Of a stretch of DNA of 64,000 nt, positions 37,242 to 48,400 are shown piece after piece (within the stretch, counting starts at the first letter, position 1; the number at the start of each line of letters is the position of its first letter). Made by a program: the position numbers and the translations under genes. The notes beneath the pieces were generated by a model. That model saw only the letters and a program-made list of their open reading frames with translations. It was not told where the DNA came from and did not search any database. This DNA comes from Gibbula magus (taxonomy: Eukaryota; Mollusca; Gastropoda; Trochida; Trochidae), in the NCBI GenBank assembly GCA_936450465.1, contig OW388291.1, positions 38,776,873 through 38,840,872 of the forward strand. The letters are read 5' to 3'.

Positions 37242-40200
37242 ATGTCAACAAGCCTTCCAAGTTTCCCGCGTTTCGAAGTGCACAGTGACTCAAATGCTGG
37301 ACCTCGTTGGACAAAATACATTACCAGGTTTGAGAGATTATTGCTTGCATTAGACATTACTGACAATACTCGCAAGCGTGCATTATTGCTACATTATGCA
37401 GGGCCAGATGTTGATGACATTTTTGACACTCTTCCAAATACTGGTGCAGACGATAACTATGATCTCGCAAAAGAAAAGCTCACTGAATATTTCACGCCAA
37501 TTGTAAATACAGCTTTTGAACTTCACACATTTCGCATGGCAAAACAACTAGAATCAGAAAGCATTGACACATACTGCACAAGACTCCGACAACTTGCCAA
37601 AACATGTGAATTTACCGATGTTGACAAAGAAATTGCTGCTCAGATTGTGATAGGTTGTACTTCACAGAGACTTCGTAGAAAGGCATTGCGAGAAAATCTC
37701 AATCTTAGAGACCTACTGAACGCAGGCAAATCACTAGAATTAAGTGAATCACAAGCATCAAATGTTGAGAAATCAGAATCAAAATATGTCAACAGCATCT
37801 CGCGTGGTAGAGGTAGAGAAAGACACGATGGATCAAGACATCGTAGCAGAAACAAATCACATCACAGAAGCAAATCAAGACACAATAACGCTAGAAGCAG
37901 ATATGAAAACAAACAATCATACTCTCACAACAATTCAAGCTACTCCAAAAAACAATGTTATTTCTGTGGAGGCGATTTTCCACACAAGGGTAGATGCCCA
38001 GCAAGAGGTAAGATTTGTGAATCATGTGGAATCAGAAATCATTTTGCCAGCGTATGCAGACGTAGAAATAACCATGAAAGAGTACAGAACATTGAAACAA
38101 AACATGACAGAACAAATGAAGATGATTTCCTGACAGATTCTGACGAAAATTTCTATCTGTATCCAATATTTCATGATGGCCAAAATGTTGAAGAGAGAGA
38201 TTTTATGAGTGCTTCTTCCCATGTCAACACAGCTACATCAAACAGTAATCACACAAGAATGCCAATTAGAAACATTAACATTTCAGGCAAAGAATTTCCA
38301 GTTATCATTGATTCTGGTGCATCTGTTGATATCATGGATCAACAAACATGGGATACTCTCAAGATAGAAAAAATTGTGTTAGGCACACTCAGAGACACTC
38401 AACGCAAATTATTTCCATATGGATCTGATATACCCTTGCCAATCATAGGTGTTGTGACATTACCAGTGACTCATAATCAAGTACAAATTGAATGTGAATT
38501 TCACATTATTCGTGGAAGATCTGGAAATCTACTCAGTTTCAGATCAGCAGAAAATCTTGAAATTTTGAAGATTGCAAGAAATGTCAATATGAGAGATGTT
38601 ACAGATGAATTTCCAGAATTGTTCACAGGTGGCATAGGGAAAATAAAAGACAGACAAGTCAAACTTCACACAGATGAAAGCATTCAGCCTACTCGACAAC
38701 CACATCGACGCATTCCATTTCATGTGAGGAAAGATGTTGAAAATGAACTCAAGCGTCTTGAAGAACTTGATATCATCGAGAAAGTTGATGGTCCAACTCC
38801 ATGGGTTAGTCCAATAGTAGTAGTTCCCAAGAAGTCATCAGGTGTAAGGATTTGTGTGGACATGAGAGAAACTAACCAAGCCATTCGACGAGAAAAACAC
38901 ATCATGCCAACTATTGAAGATCTCGTATCAGATTTGAATGGTTCAACTGTCTTCAGCAAACTTGACCTTACAGCCGGATATCACCAGCTCGAACTACACC
39001 CAGACAGCAGATATCTGACCACATTCAGCACACACATAGGGTTGAGACGCTACAAACGCCTATCTTTTGGAATTAACACAGCCTCAGAAATCTTCCAAAA
39101 TGTGATAGCTGAAATCATACAAGATATACCTGGATGTCGAAACATATCAGATGATATTCTCATCAATGGAAGAAATCAAGCTGAACACGACCAGCGACTC
39201 AAACAAATATTGCAAGTTCTCCGAGACAATGGTGTGACTCTAAACAAGGCCAAATGTGAATTCTCAAAGTCTGAAGTCAAATTCTATGGACATGTATTCG
39301 GAAAGAATGGAATGTCTCCTGATCCTGAGAAAGTCAAGACAATAATCAACACCCAACCTCCAAAATCAGCAAGCGAAGTCAAATCACTTCTGGGTATGGC
39401 ACAGTATGTTGCACGTTACATTCCTGACTATGCAACCATTACAGAACCTCTGAGAAGACTCACAAGGAATGAAACTCCATGGCAATGGGGTAAATCTGAA
39501 GAAAAGTCCTTCAAGCAACTTAAGTCTGTTCTCAGCTCAGCACAAGTTATGGAATATTTTGACCCAAACAAGAAGATAGAACTCTTTGTTGATGCAAGTC
39601 CAGTGGGATTAGGCGCAATACTCACTCAAGAAGGGAAAATTCTCAGCTATGCCAGCCGTGCTCTACTGGATCCAGAGACCAGATATTCACAGACAGAGAG
39701 AGAAATGCTTGCTGTTGTGTGGGGCGCAGAACACTTCCATTTGTACACATTTGGAGAAAGCTTCAAGATAATTACAGATCACAAGCCACTCCTTGGAATA
39801 TTCAAGAGTAGAAAACCTGCATCTGCAAGAATGGAACGGTGGAGAATTCGTCTGACTCCATACAAGTACGAACTGACTTATCAACCAGGAAAAGATGAAA
39901 ATAATCCAGCAGATTACATCAGTCGTCACCCTGTAGCTGAAGAGAAAGTACACAGCATGGGAGAAGATTACATAAACTATGTCTGTCTGAATGCTGTCCC
40001 AAAAGCGTTAACTTTCAAAGAAATTCAAGAAGCTACGAAACAGGATAGACTCCTCCAAGCAGTCATTTCATCCATTGAAACAGGAAGATGGGACGCTCCA
40101 GGACTTCAATCATACTTCAAGCTGAGAGAAGAGTTAGCTGTCTACAACGGTGTCATACTTCGTGATCATCGCATTGTTATACCAGAATCACTGCGACGAA

Positions 40201-41327
40201 CAGCTGTCGAACTTGCACATGTCGGACACCAAGGCATTGTGAAAACGAAGAGACTGATTCGAGAAAAGGTATGGTTTCCCGGTATTGACGACATGGTCGA
40301 GAAAATGGTAAAATGCTGTATCCCATGTCAAGCTGTCACTGAATCACCCAGACGCCGAGAACCTTTGAAGATGACAAACTTACCTGAAGCTCCATGGACG
40401 AATGTATCTGTCGACATTACAGGTCCATTCCCATCAGGTGACTACATGCTTGTAGTAATGGATGACTATTCAAGATATCCTGAAGTAGAAATCATCACAT
40501 CAACGTCAGCAAGAGCAGTCATCCCCAAACTTGATGCTATCTTCGCTCGACAAGGTATTCCCAAAGTCGTGAAGTCTGACAATGGATCACCATTCAATAG
40601 CAAGGACTTTGCAGATTTTGCTTCATACTTAGGTTTCCATCATCGAAGAATCACACCTCTATGGCCGGAAGCAAATGGAGAAGTTGAGAGGTTTATGAGA
40701 AGTTTGAAGAAATGTGTTCAAACGGCAACTGCAGAAAACCAAAATTGGAAACAAGAACTATGGAAATTCCTTAGACAATACCGAGCTACCCCTCATTCAA
40801 CGACAAATGTAGGTCCTTTTGAATCACTCACAGGCAGGAAGATGAAGATTCAGCTACCTGAGATACAAACAAATGCTTCAGCCAACCACAATGCTCATAA
40901 AATCATCAGAGAAAAAGATGAAGAAAACAAAATGAAGATGAAAGAGTATGCAGACAACAAAAGAAACACAAAATCATCAACCTTAGCAGAAGGTGACACT
41001 GTGTTGGTCAAGCAGTCACAACGCAACAAACTGACATCAAAATACAATCCTCAGCCATACATCATCACTGACAGAAAAGGCAGCATGATTACAGCGCAGC
41101 GAGGTAATCATCATATTACCAGAAATTCATCCCATTTCAAGCCGATTCTTGTCAACGCAGAACATCACATTGAAGATGAAGAAAATGATGCTGATTTCAA
41201 CGCTGGTACCCAGTCTGAAGTGCTAGTAAATGCTGATGAAGAAACAATCCCTCTGAAGTCATGTCTGAGGAAGTCAACTAGAGAAAGAAAACTCCCAGTG
41301 CGGTTCAAAGATTTCGAACTAAATTGA
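37242..41327 (+). CDS. Gag-Pol polyprotein of a Ty3/Gypsy-type retrotransposon
   Basis: 1,361 residues in a single frame without a gag-pol frameshift. Order: capsid-like Gag (about 1-190), a basic Ser/Arg/His-rich tract (about 190-235), two zinc knuckles (CX2CX5HX3C from C239, CX2CX4HX4C about 258-272), aspartic protease DSGAS (D357), reverse transcriptase with LDLTAGYHQ (about 574) and SDD catalytic motif (S636-D638), RNase H with VDASPVGLG (D784), integrase with the HHCC zinc finger (from H993) and a DDE triad at D1058, D1113 and E1149 (the last two 35 residues apart). Pol order PR-RT-RH-IN defines the Ty3/Gypsy group. All catalytic residues are present. Oddity: ISDD where most members have Y/F-x-DD; this variant is known in some metazoan lineages. 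Confidence 0.95.
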   Translation: MSTSLPSFPRFEVHSDSNAGPRWTKYITRFERLLLALDITDNTRKRALLLHYAGPDVDDIFDTLPNTGADDNYDLAKEKLTEYFTPIVNTAFELHTFRMAKQLESESIDTYCTRLRQLAKTCEFTDVDKEIAAQIVIGCTSQRLRRKALRENLNLRDLLNAGKSLELSESQASNVEKSESKYVNSISRGRGRERHDGSRHRSRNKSHHRSKSRHNNARSRYENKQSYSHNNSSYSKKQCYFCGGDFPHKGRCPARGKICESCGIRNHFASVCRRRNNHERVQNIETKHDRTNEDDFLTDSDENFYLYPIFHDGQNVEERDFMSASSHVNTATSNSNHTRMPIRNINISGKEFPVIIDSGASVDIMDQQTWDTLKIEKIVLGTLRDTQRKLFPYGSDIPLPIIGVVTLPVTHNQVQIECEFHIIRGRSGNLLSFRSAENLEILKIARNVNMRDVTDEFPELFTGGIGKIKDRQVKLHTDESIQPTRQPHRRIPFHVRKDVENELKRLEELDIIEKVDGPTPWVSPIVVVPKKSSGVRICVDMRETNQAIRREKHIMPTIEDLVSDLNGSTVFSKLDLTAGYHQLELHPDSRYLTTFSTHIGLRRYKRLSFGINTASEIFQNVIAEIIQDIPGCRNISDDILINGRNQAEHDQRLKQILQVLRDNGVTLNKAKCEFSKSEVKFYGHVFGKNGMSPDPEKVKTIINTQPPKSASEVKSLLGMAQYVARYIPDYATITEPLRRLTRNETPWQWGKSEEKSFKQLKSVLSSAQVMEYFDPNKKIELFVDASPVGLGAILTQEGKILSYASRALLDPETRYSQTEREMLAVVWGAEHFHLYTFGESFKIITDHKPLLGIFKSRKPASARMERWRIRLTPYKYELTYQPGKDENNPADYISRHPVAEEKVHSMGEDYINYVCLNAVPKALTFKEIQEATKQDRLLQAVISSIETGRWDAPGLQSYFKLREELAVYNGVILRDHRIVIPESLRRTAVELAHVGHQGIVKTKRLIREKVWFPGIDDMVEKMVKCCIPCQAVTESPRRREPLKMTNLPEAPWTNVSVDITGPFPSGDYMLVVMDDYSRYPEVEIITSTSARAVIPKLDAIFARQGIPKVVKSDNGSPFNSKDFADFASYLGFHHRRITPLWPEANGEVERFMRSLKKCVQTATAENQNWKQELWKFLRQYRATPHSTTNVGPFESLTGRKMKIQLPEIQTNASANHNAHKIIREKDEENKMKMKEYADNKRNTKSSTLAEGDTVLVKQSQRNKLTSKYNPQPYIITDRKGSMITAQRGNHHITRNSSHFKPILVNAEHHIEDEENDADFNAGTQSEVLVNADEETIPLKSCLRKSTRERKLPVRFKDFELN

Positions 41328-42123
41328 ATAATAACTGTAAAGTTTATTATTTATGGACTGTAAAAAAGTGTTTTCAGATCAACAAATTTCAATATGGACT
41401 GTTTATAAGTGCTGTTGATCAATTATGGACTATTAAGATGTGTTGAGACATGATCAGCAAACCCAAATATGGACTGTTCTAAAGTCTGTGATTGACTGTT
41501 AAAAAAAAAAAAAATATCGTTGATCAACATTTTCAAATATGGACTGTTTAATTTTATCAGATCTGAACATTGCCGCTGATAAATGTTCCAGTATAAACTG
41601 TTCGAGTGTTCCAGAAATGAACTGTTCGAGTGTTCCAGTATAAACTGTTCGAGTGTTCCAGAAATGAACTGTTCGAGTGTTCCAGTATGAACTGTTATGA
41701 AGTGTTAAAGTGTTCCAGTATGAACTGTTCCAGTGTTCCAAGTTCCAGTTTCACCAGTTATATGAACTTTACTTTATTATTTTCAAAAGTGCAAGTTTTG
41801 AAATAGTTCAGAGACTCTAAAAAAAAAAATCTATTTGTGTTTTATCTTCTATTCAAGGAGTGACAGAATATTCTATATTTGAGGAGGATAATATCTGACT
41901 TTTAATTGACTTTAAATTTTTATTCTTCATAAGAGATGGTGAAAGTAATTTCTCAATATAAATTCTTTCAAGTTCATCATTCAAGTTCAATAATTTATCT
42001 TACAATTTATGTTTGTCATGAATTTTACAATAACATACTTACCTTTATAGATATCTTTATTAATTCTATGAATTCATAAAACTGTTGTCCATTTCAAATT
42101 ATTCATCTAAAGGTAAGGAGGAT
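41328..42123 (+). repeat. Non-coding 3' region of the retrotransposon with short tandem repeats
   Basis: Five spaced ATATGGACTGTT-type motifs (about 41350-41545), then about five ~24-base units alternating GTTCCAGTATAAACTGTTCG and GTTCCAGAAATGAACTGTTC (41583-41750), then AT-rich sequence to the purine tract. No envelope-like frame. Confidence 0.8.
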
Positions 42124-42364
42124 TGTAGTGTCGTAGTATTCATGTATAAGGTCAAAGGTTAAGGTCAGACACTGATAGTCATGACGTCATATACACAAAG
42201 AGTAAGGACGTAGTATGCAGAAGGCTAGCAGACGACATCGGGGACCGCAACTACCATGTTTACAAGTCCAATGTATTTGATTCTCTAACGAAGAATTAAA
42301 GAGTGTTCAAGTTTACAACGCTTGTTATTGAATCTGTTGCAATACTGGGACTTCATACACTATA
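42124..42364 (+). repeat. 3' LTR
   Basis: Identical to the 5' LTR base for base by eye. It ends 73 bases before the SELENOW ATG and reads in the same direction, so its promoter and poly(A) functions bear directly on that gene. Confidence 0.95.
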
Positions 42365-42437
42365 AGCTCTATTACCTACTAAAGTTACGGTATACATCGG
42401 CAACAAGTCTAACCTGCGGTTCGTTGATACATTGAAA

Positions 42438-45400
42438 ATGGTTTTGAAAATCCACGTAACATACTGGTATGTACGATGTTTGCATAACACATTATTTTTG
42501 TATTTATTTACATCAGAAACAAATAAATTCAATCAAAGCATGCTAGAAAGTATTAAGTTTAACATGATATGAATGAATATCTATGATTTATTTCAAAATA
42601 AGAATTATTTTTAACATATTTTGATTAAGTTAAATGTTTTATTATAACGTTTATTAAAATATCAATAACTCAAACTTTTAATGTTTTGTAAACATTAACA
42701 TTCTATAAATCAAACTCTTTTAAAACAATTAGATCTACTACACAGGAAGATTTAATAAAATAATATTCATATGAAAATTGGATTTTAAAGTCACATGACA
42801 CTTATCATAAGTACTGAGTATGGGAAATAGTTTGAATTAAAAGAAAAATAACAGTGAATGTCAATGCAAATAAAGCACAGATGTTGATAATCTAGTTACA
42901 GTCAGAAAGTATTCATATTGTATATATTTCATTAAGTAATATATTGATAAATCATCAGTATATTGTAATTTTTTTCAGTGGTGCCTGAGGGTACGGACCC
43001 AAGGTAAGAATAATTCACATCAAATTATATAATTAAGAATTGCAATAAATTTGTAAACAATGAATGTCATAAAATTGTATTCATATTCAAGCACTAGATC
43101 TTTTAAAATATTTGATTCAGTTTCATTAATATTTGTATATTTCTGTGTAAATATGTTTTTTCTTTAAAATTAAGTTCTTATCCCATATTCTGAATAAAGT
43201 TTTGTCATTGTGATAGAACTTTACACATTAATGATTAGGCTACATGATTAGTGATTTGACTGAAACCGCTATTTGCAACAGATTAACAAATCAAATGGAG
43301 CCTATTGCACTTTTGAATCATTAAAGAGAATAAACTTTTTGTGGATTATTGTTTTTGAAAGAATATAATATTGTTTATTTGCAGTATGAAGCTGTAAAAA
43401 AGCGATTGGAAGGAGAGTTTCCCAGTAAACTGCAATTTGTAAGTACAATAAATCAAATACAAGTCGCTTACTACAGATAGTTGATGTGTCAGTAATTGTA
43501 AATCCAACATTTTTTTGTAGAGGGTGCAACCGCTCTTCACACCAATATAAACTTGATGACGTCAGCCTTTTGTTTCATGACGTCATGCTATTGTTTAATA
43601 TTATGATGTCATTAAACCTTAGTCCTAACTGTTCAAACCAAATTACCTTTTTTGACTGTATTTTATTTTTCCTTAGTTTTCCTTTTTCCTTCTATATTAG
43701 AAACATAATTAAAAAAATTAGGAATTGGTGAATTCGGTCAATTCCTGTTTTTAATAACCCAAGAAAACAATATTGACCTCTGACTTTGTCCTTGGTCAAT
43801 ATTGTTTTCCCAGGTCCATAAAAACAATATAATATAATATAATATAATATAATATAATATAATATAATATAATATAATATAATATAATATAATATAATAT
43901 AATATAATATAATATAATACCTCTCAATAAAATAACGCCATTGACAGCGTATATCACTTCATTAAAATACTTGGTGTCACTGTAAGTGGTTTATGTTGTT
44001 GTTATAAGTACTTGAGAATATGGGTCTGACTTGGTAAATAAAACTTGACCCAAATTTGTCTTTTCGGAGTACCAATAATTCACTGGCTCAGCCTTGAATC
44101 TGATAAAGTCAGGAGCTCATCAATCTGGACTTGAAGTACCATTAAGTGTGTCAATGTTTTTAATATTAATTATTTTTTGAACACATATGAATATGGATTC
44201 TCCTAACTGACAAACTCCAAAATAGCAAGTTGTAGGATAAGTCTGTTAGTAAAGTTGACAGCAAAACCTTCATATATGAATGATGTTAATCATTAAAAAA
44301 TCTTTCATGGACAACATATCATATCATAAAGAAGTTTCATATCACAACAGTTTTTAGTAATTTTATTTCAAAGTCTCCTACTCTCTCTATTGAAGTGCCG
44401 TTGAATGTGATAGATTTCCCTTTCTTGCCTACCACGCAATTATGAAAGCAATATCAAAGATTCTCAAGGCTACAAGGTTGACCGTCTGAGAAAAGATAGT
44501 AAAATGGACAAAGATAAGCAAAGAAAGAAAGGAGGGTTCTATCAGGGAATTTTTTGTGGAAACAAATTCAAGACAATATTCTTGTTTACACATATATATG
44601 CTATTAACAACTGATTAAAACATGGTCAAATTGATATTAACAAAGTTAATATTTGGATGACTTTATATTTCACAACAATGAGAACTGAAGCTTTTCATTG
44701 GCGCTGTGAGTGCGAACATTTCACTAAGGTCAAACAGCATCTTGTTTGTTATTTATTGGCACTGAATAACTAAGACATAACATTTTAAACGGACAATGAA
44801 GGTTATGTTTGTGCAAAGAAAATGAAGGGGATATTATGTAATGGAGAATGCATGAGGAGCCGTGGATTCGTTAAAAATAATCAACGAGCCCCGAAGTGGC
44901 GAGTTGATTATTTTTAACGAATCCACGGTTCCGAATGCATTCTCCATCTTAATCCATGTTTGATGTCACGAAACATACATATGTGATTATCTAGCATTAT
45001 AGACAATACATTTCAATTATGTAACCTAACAAATATATTATTTTGCAAATTTCGGTGCCCATTCATCGGATATGGTACACGTAGCTTCGACCCTTATGAA
45101 ATGGATTCTTCCACGCACGTGCATGGCGCAAATCTTCCACGCAAAGCGATTTGACTGACAGCCAAACTCCTGTATTTCATGTGTTTCAGCACGATCCCCA
45201 TGCGTTTCACACTTTACCAGTCTTGTGTAGAATGCAGGGATCTTACTGACAAACAATCAAATGATTACCAGCAGGCCAGGTAGTCTAATAGGTTAGGGCG
45301 CTGCGTAACAGACGAAGGGTTACATGTTCATTTCCCAGGTCAGACATTACAAAAATAATCAGATATTTTAAGATTCTAATCAGATATACTAAGACAAAAT

Positions 45401-48400
45401 ACATCATTCTTGAACAAATTACTTTGTGAGCCATTACGAAAATGTCAAAACCTGACACCCCTCCTGACTGGATTAGTCATTGACCAGTAGATTCTTAAAA
45501 ATAATCCACGGTTAACACAATAGAGTGACGTCATCACCATGGATTAATAGCTGTTAATGTGGTCCAGTGCAAAGCTCAGTTGACTAATATCAAGTGTTCA
45601 GCATCAATCAGTGCAGTTTGTTGCCGGATGGGTGGCTCAATGTATTGTTGGATTCCAAGTACAGCGTTGTGAAACTATGGTGTTACCTAGTAAAAAAGAA
45701 TACTGGTAATAAAAATCTGCCCCTTTGACCGAGCAATAAATCGAGTTTCTGGTTAGTCCATTGTGACAGCTTGGGTTAGACCAGGGGCATAAGTAATGAT
45801 CAATGAATGTGCATTGAGCAGAATATTCTAATATGAAAAAAAAACCACTTCGCAAACCCTTTTATGATTAGTAGTATACATTCACATGAAATATTGAAAA
45901 CAACTTAATGCAAAACAACCATTTTACTACACAGGACATCCCTTTAAATCAAACTTTAAATTAAATATAATCAATCATTAGCAAAATTTTAATTTAAAGG
46001 ATAGATGTAATGACATATGGTCACATTCGGATTCATAACAATGGGATGTCAATTTGACAATTGCTCAATTTTAAATTTCTGAAATCAACCATAAAAATTA
46101 CTTATATACAGCTTTTTAAAAAAACGCCTAATTTAGCCCCGGCGACCAGAATGAAAATCTGCGGGGTTGTGGTCCCTGAAGTGATTCCTCCTGTGACGTC
46201 ACTGGAGTAATCTCATTATTGGTGACTGTCATAATTCAACTGAATTTCGCAACATTTTAATGGTTAATTTCACTATCAAATATTCAACAAAACAACTTAA
46301 ATTTTCAATATTGAATGTTTAGATATCCAACTAGGCAATTCCGCAGATGACAATTACATAATTATTGCAAAAACATGTGTTTTTGGCGATTTAACGCATA
46401 TTTAAGATGGTTTGTGCTTTATTTATAGAAATAATTGAGTAAATTTTGTTTTTAACCTGTGAGAAGTTGGTATAAAATGGAATTTATTTCTTCATTCGAA
46501 AAAAAAAAATGTTGTGAAACATCAAAAAAAATCGCATCATCAGCATGTAAAGACCAGAAACATTTAAAAAAAAATGTTGGGCCTAATGTACATAGAGGTA
46601 TAATCTGTCATTCTTGAATAAAATGCATTTCAGATGAACTTAAACATGCGACTAGGCTGAAACTGAAAACCTCTTTTCTTTTTGGTTAAATTTACATTTT
46701 ACAGATCACAGTTTAAGTTGATCATTGAAACAATACCTGAGTTTATATACTTACAAAATTTGGAGAGAAAAAAAATTCTTTTATTTTCATGAATATATAC
46801 ATATAACTTTTCATTTAATCTTTCTTGTATGAATAGTGTGTGATGGTTTGTTAATTTTGTCTGTTTTCTATGAATATACGATTCTGGATAAGGTATGGTA
46901 TATTGTAGGTCAATATCAACACTCAACAGTAGTATTTAGAAGATAAACATAAGCATATGAACATTGAATATAAGCATATAACAGAATCATTATAGCTCTA
47001 AATTTAATTTAAAGGCAATCACATGGCGTGATACTTAAAATGGATAATCCAGAGCTATAATAATTTCATTATATGCCACTCATTTTCAAACAATATATGT
47101 TTATCTCCATTCTGTCGAACCAATGATTTAATATTGAACTATATGCTAATTCAGTAGTAATTTGTGATTCGATGCTGTGCAGAAATTCCACAGTCTGACA
47201 TTCATTAAAAGAAGATCTATCTCGTAATATCAAATGAAGTAACTTGTTATAAGGCTTCGGAAACAGCGACTATTTCTGACTGCTCACTCTATTCAGTAAT
47301 CGTTAGCATTTTGCAACCGATGCCTACATTCGGAATGATTTCTGACATACAGTATTATAGTGTTGATTTTGTAAATAAAGTTTGATTATTATTCTGTATC
47401 CAGAAGTTTTCAGATGATTTATTGCCCGAATCAGACTTATTCAAGAATATTTCTGAAATTCCATGATGTTCTGCAATTCTTTATGATAGAGGCATCCTTA
47501 GAAATTAAACCTTTGGAATATTTTTAAAAAAACAAGCCTCCTTAAAAAGTCTTTTTATATCACAGGCTCTTGGGTGTATGAAGCCAATTTTCACTGCAAG
47601 TCATAACTCCTGCCAATCTTGAACACTGGCTTCTTTAAGCCTTGCAGCATGTTGTAAACTTTTCTGTGATATCTTGTCCCATGAAGCATATTTGTGATTC
47701 TCTCTCTACCTCTCTGGTTCCGACTCTGAGATATATTCTCTCAAATTTTGTTGCCATATAAAGAGCCCGACCTCAGTTCTATTATGACGTCTCAATATTT
47801 CAGACGAGCGAGGCAACCCCCACCATGACTGGTTGGTTGGAAGTCCAGGTTATTGGTGGAAGACTCTTGCATTCCAAGAAGGTCAGTGCTTATGGTTTAT
47901 TTATACCCTAACTACAGAGTAGCTGGAGGGATATAGCGGTCACCATGTCTGTGCTGTCTGTTTGTCCGTTCATCCATCCATCCTTCACACTCTTTGTTCT
48001 GCTCATAACTCGGACACTAATTGTTTGAATGTTACCAAACTTGATACATATAATCACTTTGATTTGTAGATCTGCCTTTTGTATATTTCTTACCCTTTTT
48101 GCATAATTTAAGAAAATGTTCTTGGTTTTCAACTTTACCTGTAACGCCAGAGCACTGAAACTTCACACTCTGCTTTAAGAAATTGCTTTGGTATGTAATT
48201 CATACAATGACTTTACATTGATGTGCCTTTTACTATTTTAATGCTACTTTCATTGATTAATGTTGAATGCAGGTTTATTATGAATTAGCTGTGCTCACTC
48301 ATTCTCTTGTTCTCTCCACTGCTTCCTATGAAATAACGCCATTGTTATAGTGTATCAAAATTCTATTTATCCAAAATATTTTATTCCATAAACATCTAAA

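Larger units (their letters stand above)
36935..42364 (+). mobile_element. Intact Ty3/Gypsy-type LTR retrotransposon
   Basis: 5,430 bases with two 241-base LTRs that I find identical (36935-37175 and 42124-42364), flanked by a 5-base target duplication AGCTC (36930-36934 and 42365-42369). A candidate primer-binding site TGGCGACGAGGAT follows the 5' LTR after three bases; a purine-rich tract AAAGGTAAGGAGGA precedes the 3' LTR. One frame codes Gag-Pol. No envelope frame. Identical LTRs mean an insertion too young to have accumulated substitutions. Confidence 0.95.

Noticed and set aside
37136..37375. Minus-strand frame over the 5' LTR and gag start
   Set aside because: Shadow of the Gag-Pol frame and LTR; no independent support.
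41328..42123. Envelope gene in the retrotransposon
   Set aside because: The interval is non-coding tandem repeats and AT-rich sequence; no signal peptide or TM-containing frame.
42986..42988. TGA as a pseudogene-making nonsense codon
   Set aside because: Position matches Sec in SelW, the downstream frame is clean over three exons and a SECIS is present.
45270..45350. tRNA-like stretch (AGTCTAATAGGTTAGGG ... GGGTTACATGTTCATTTCC)
   Set aside because: A-box partly fits, but the B-box is disrupted and no cloverleaf closes; at most a worn SINE head.
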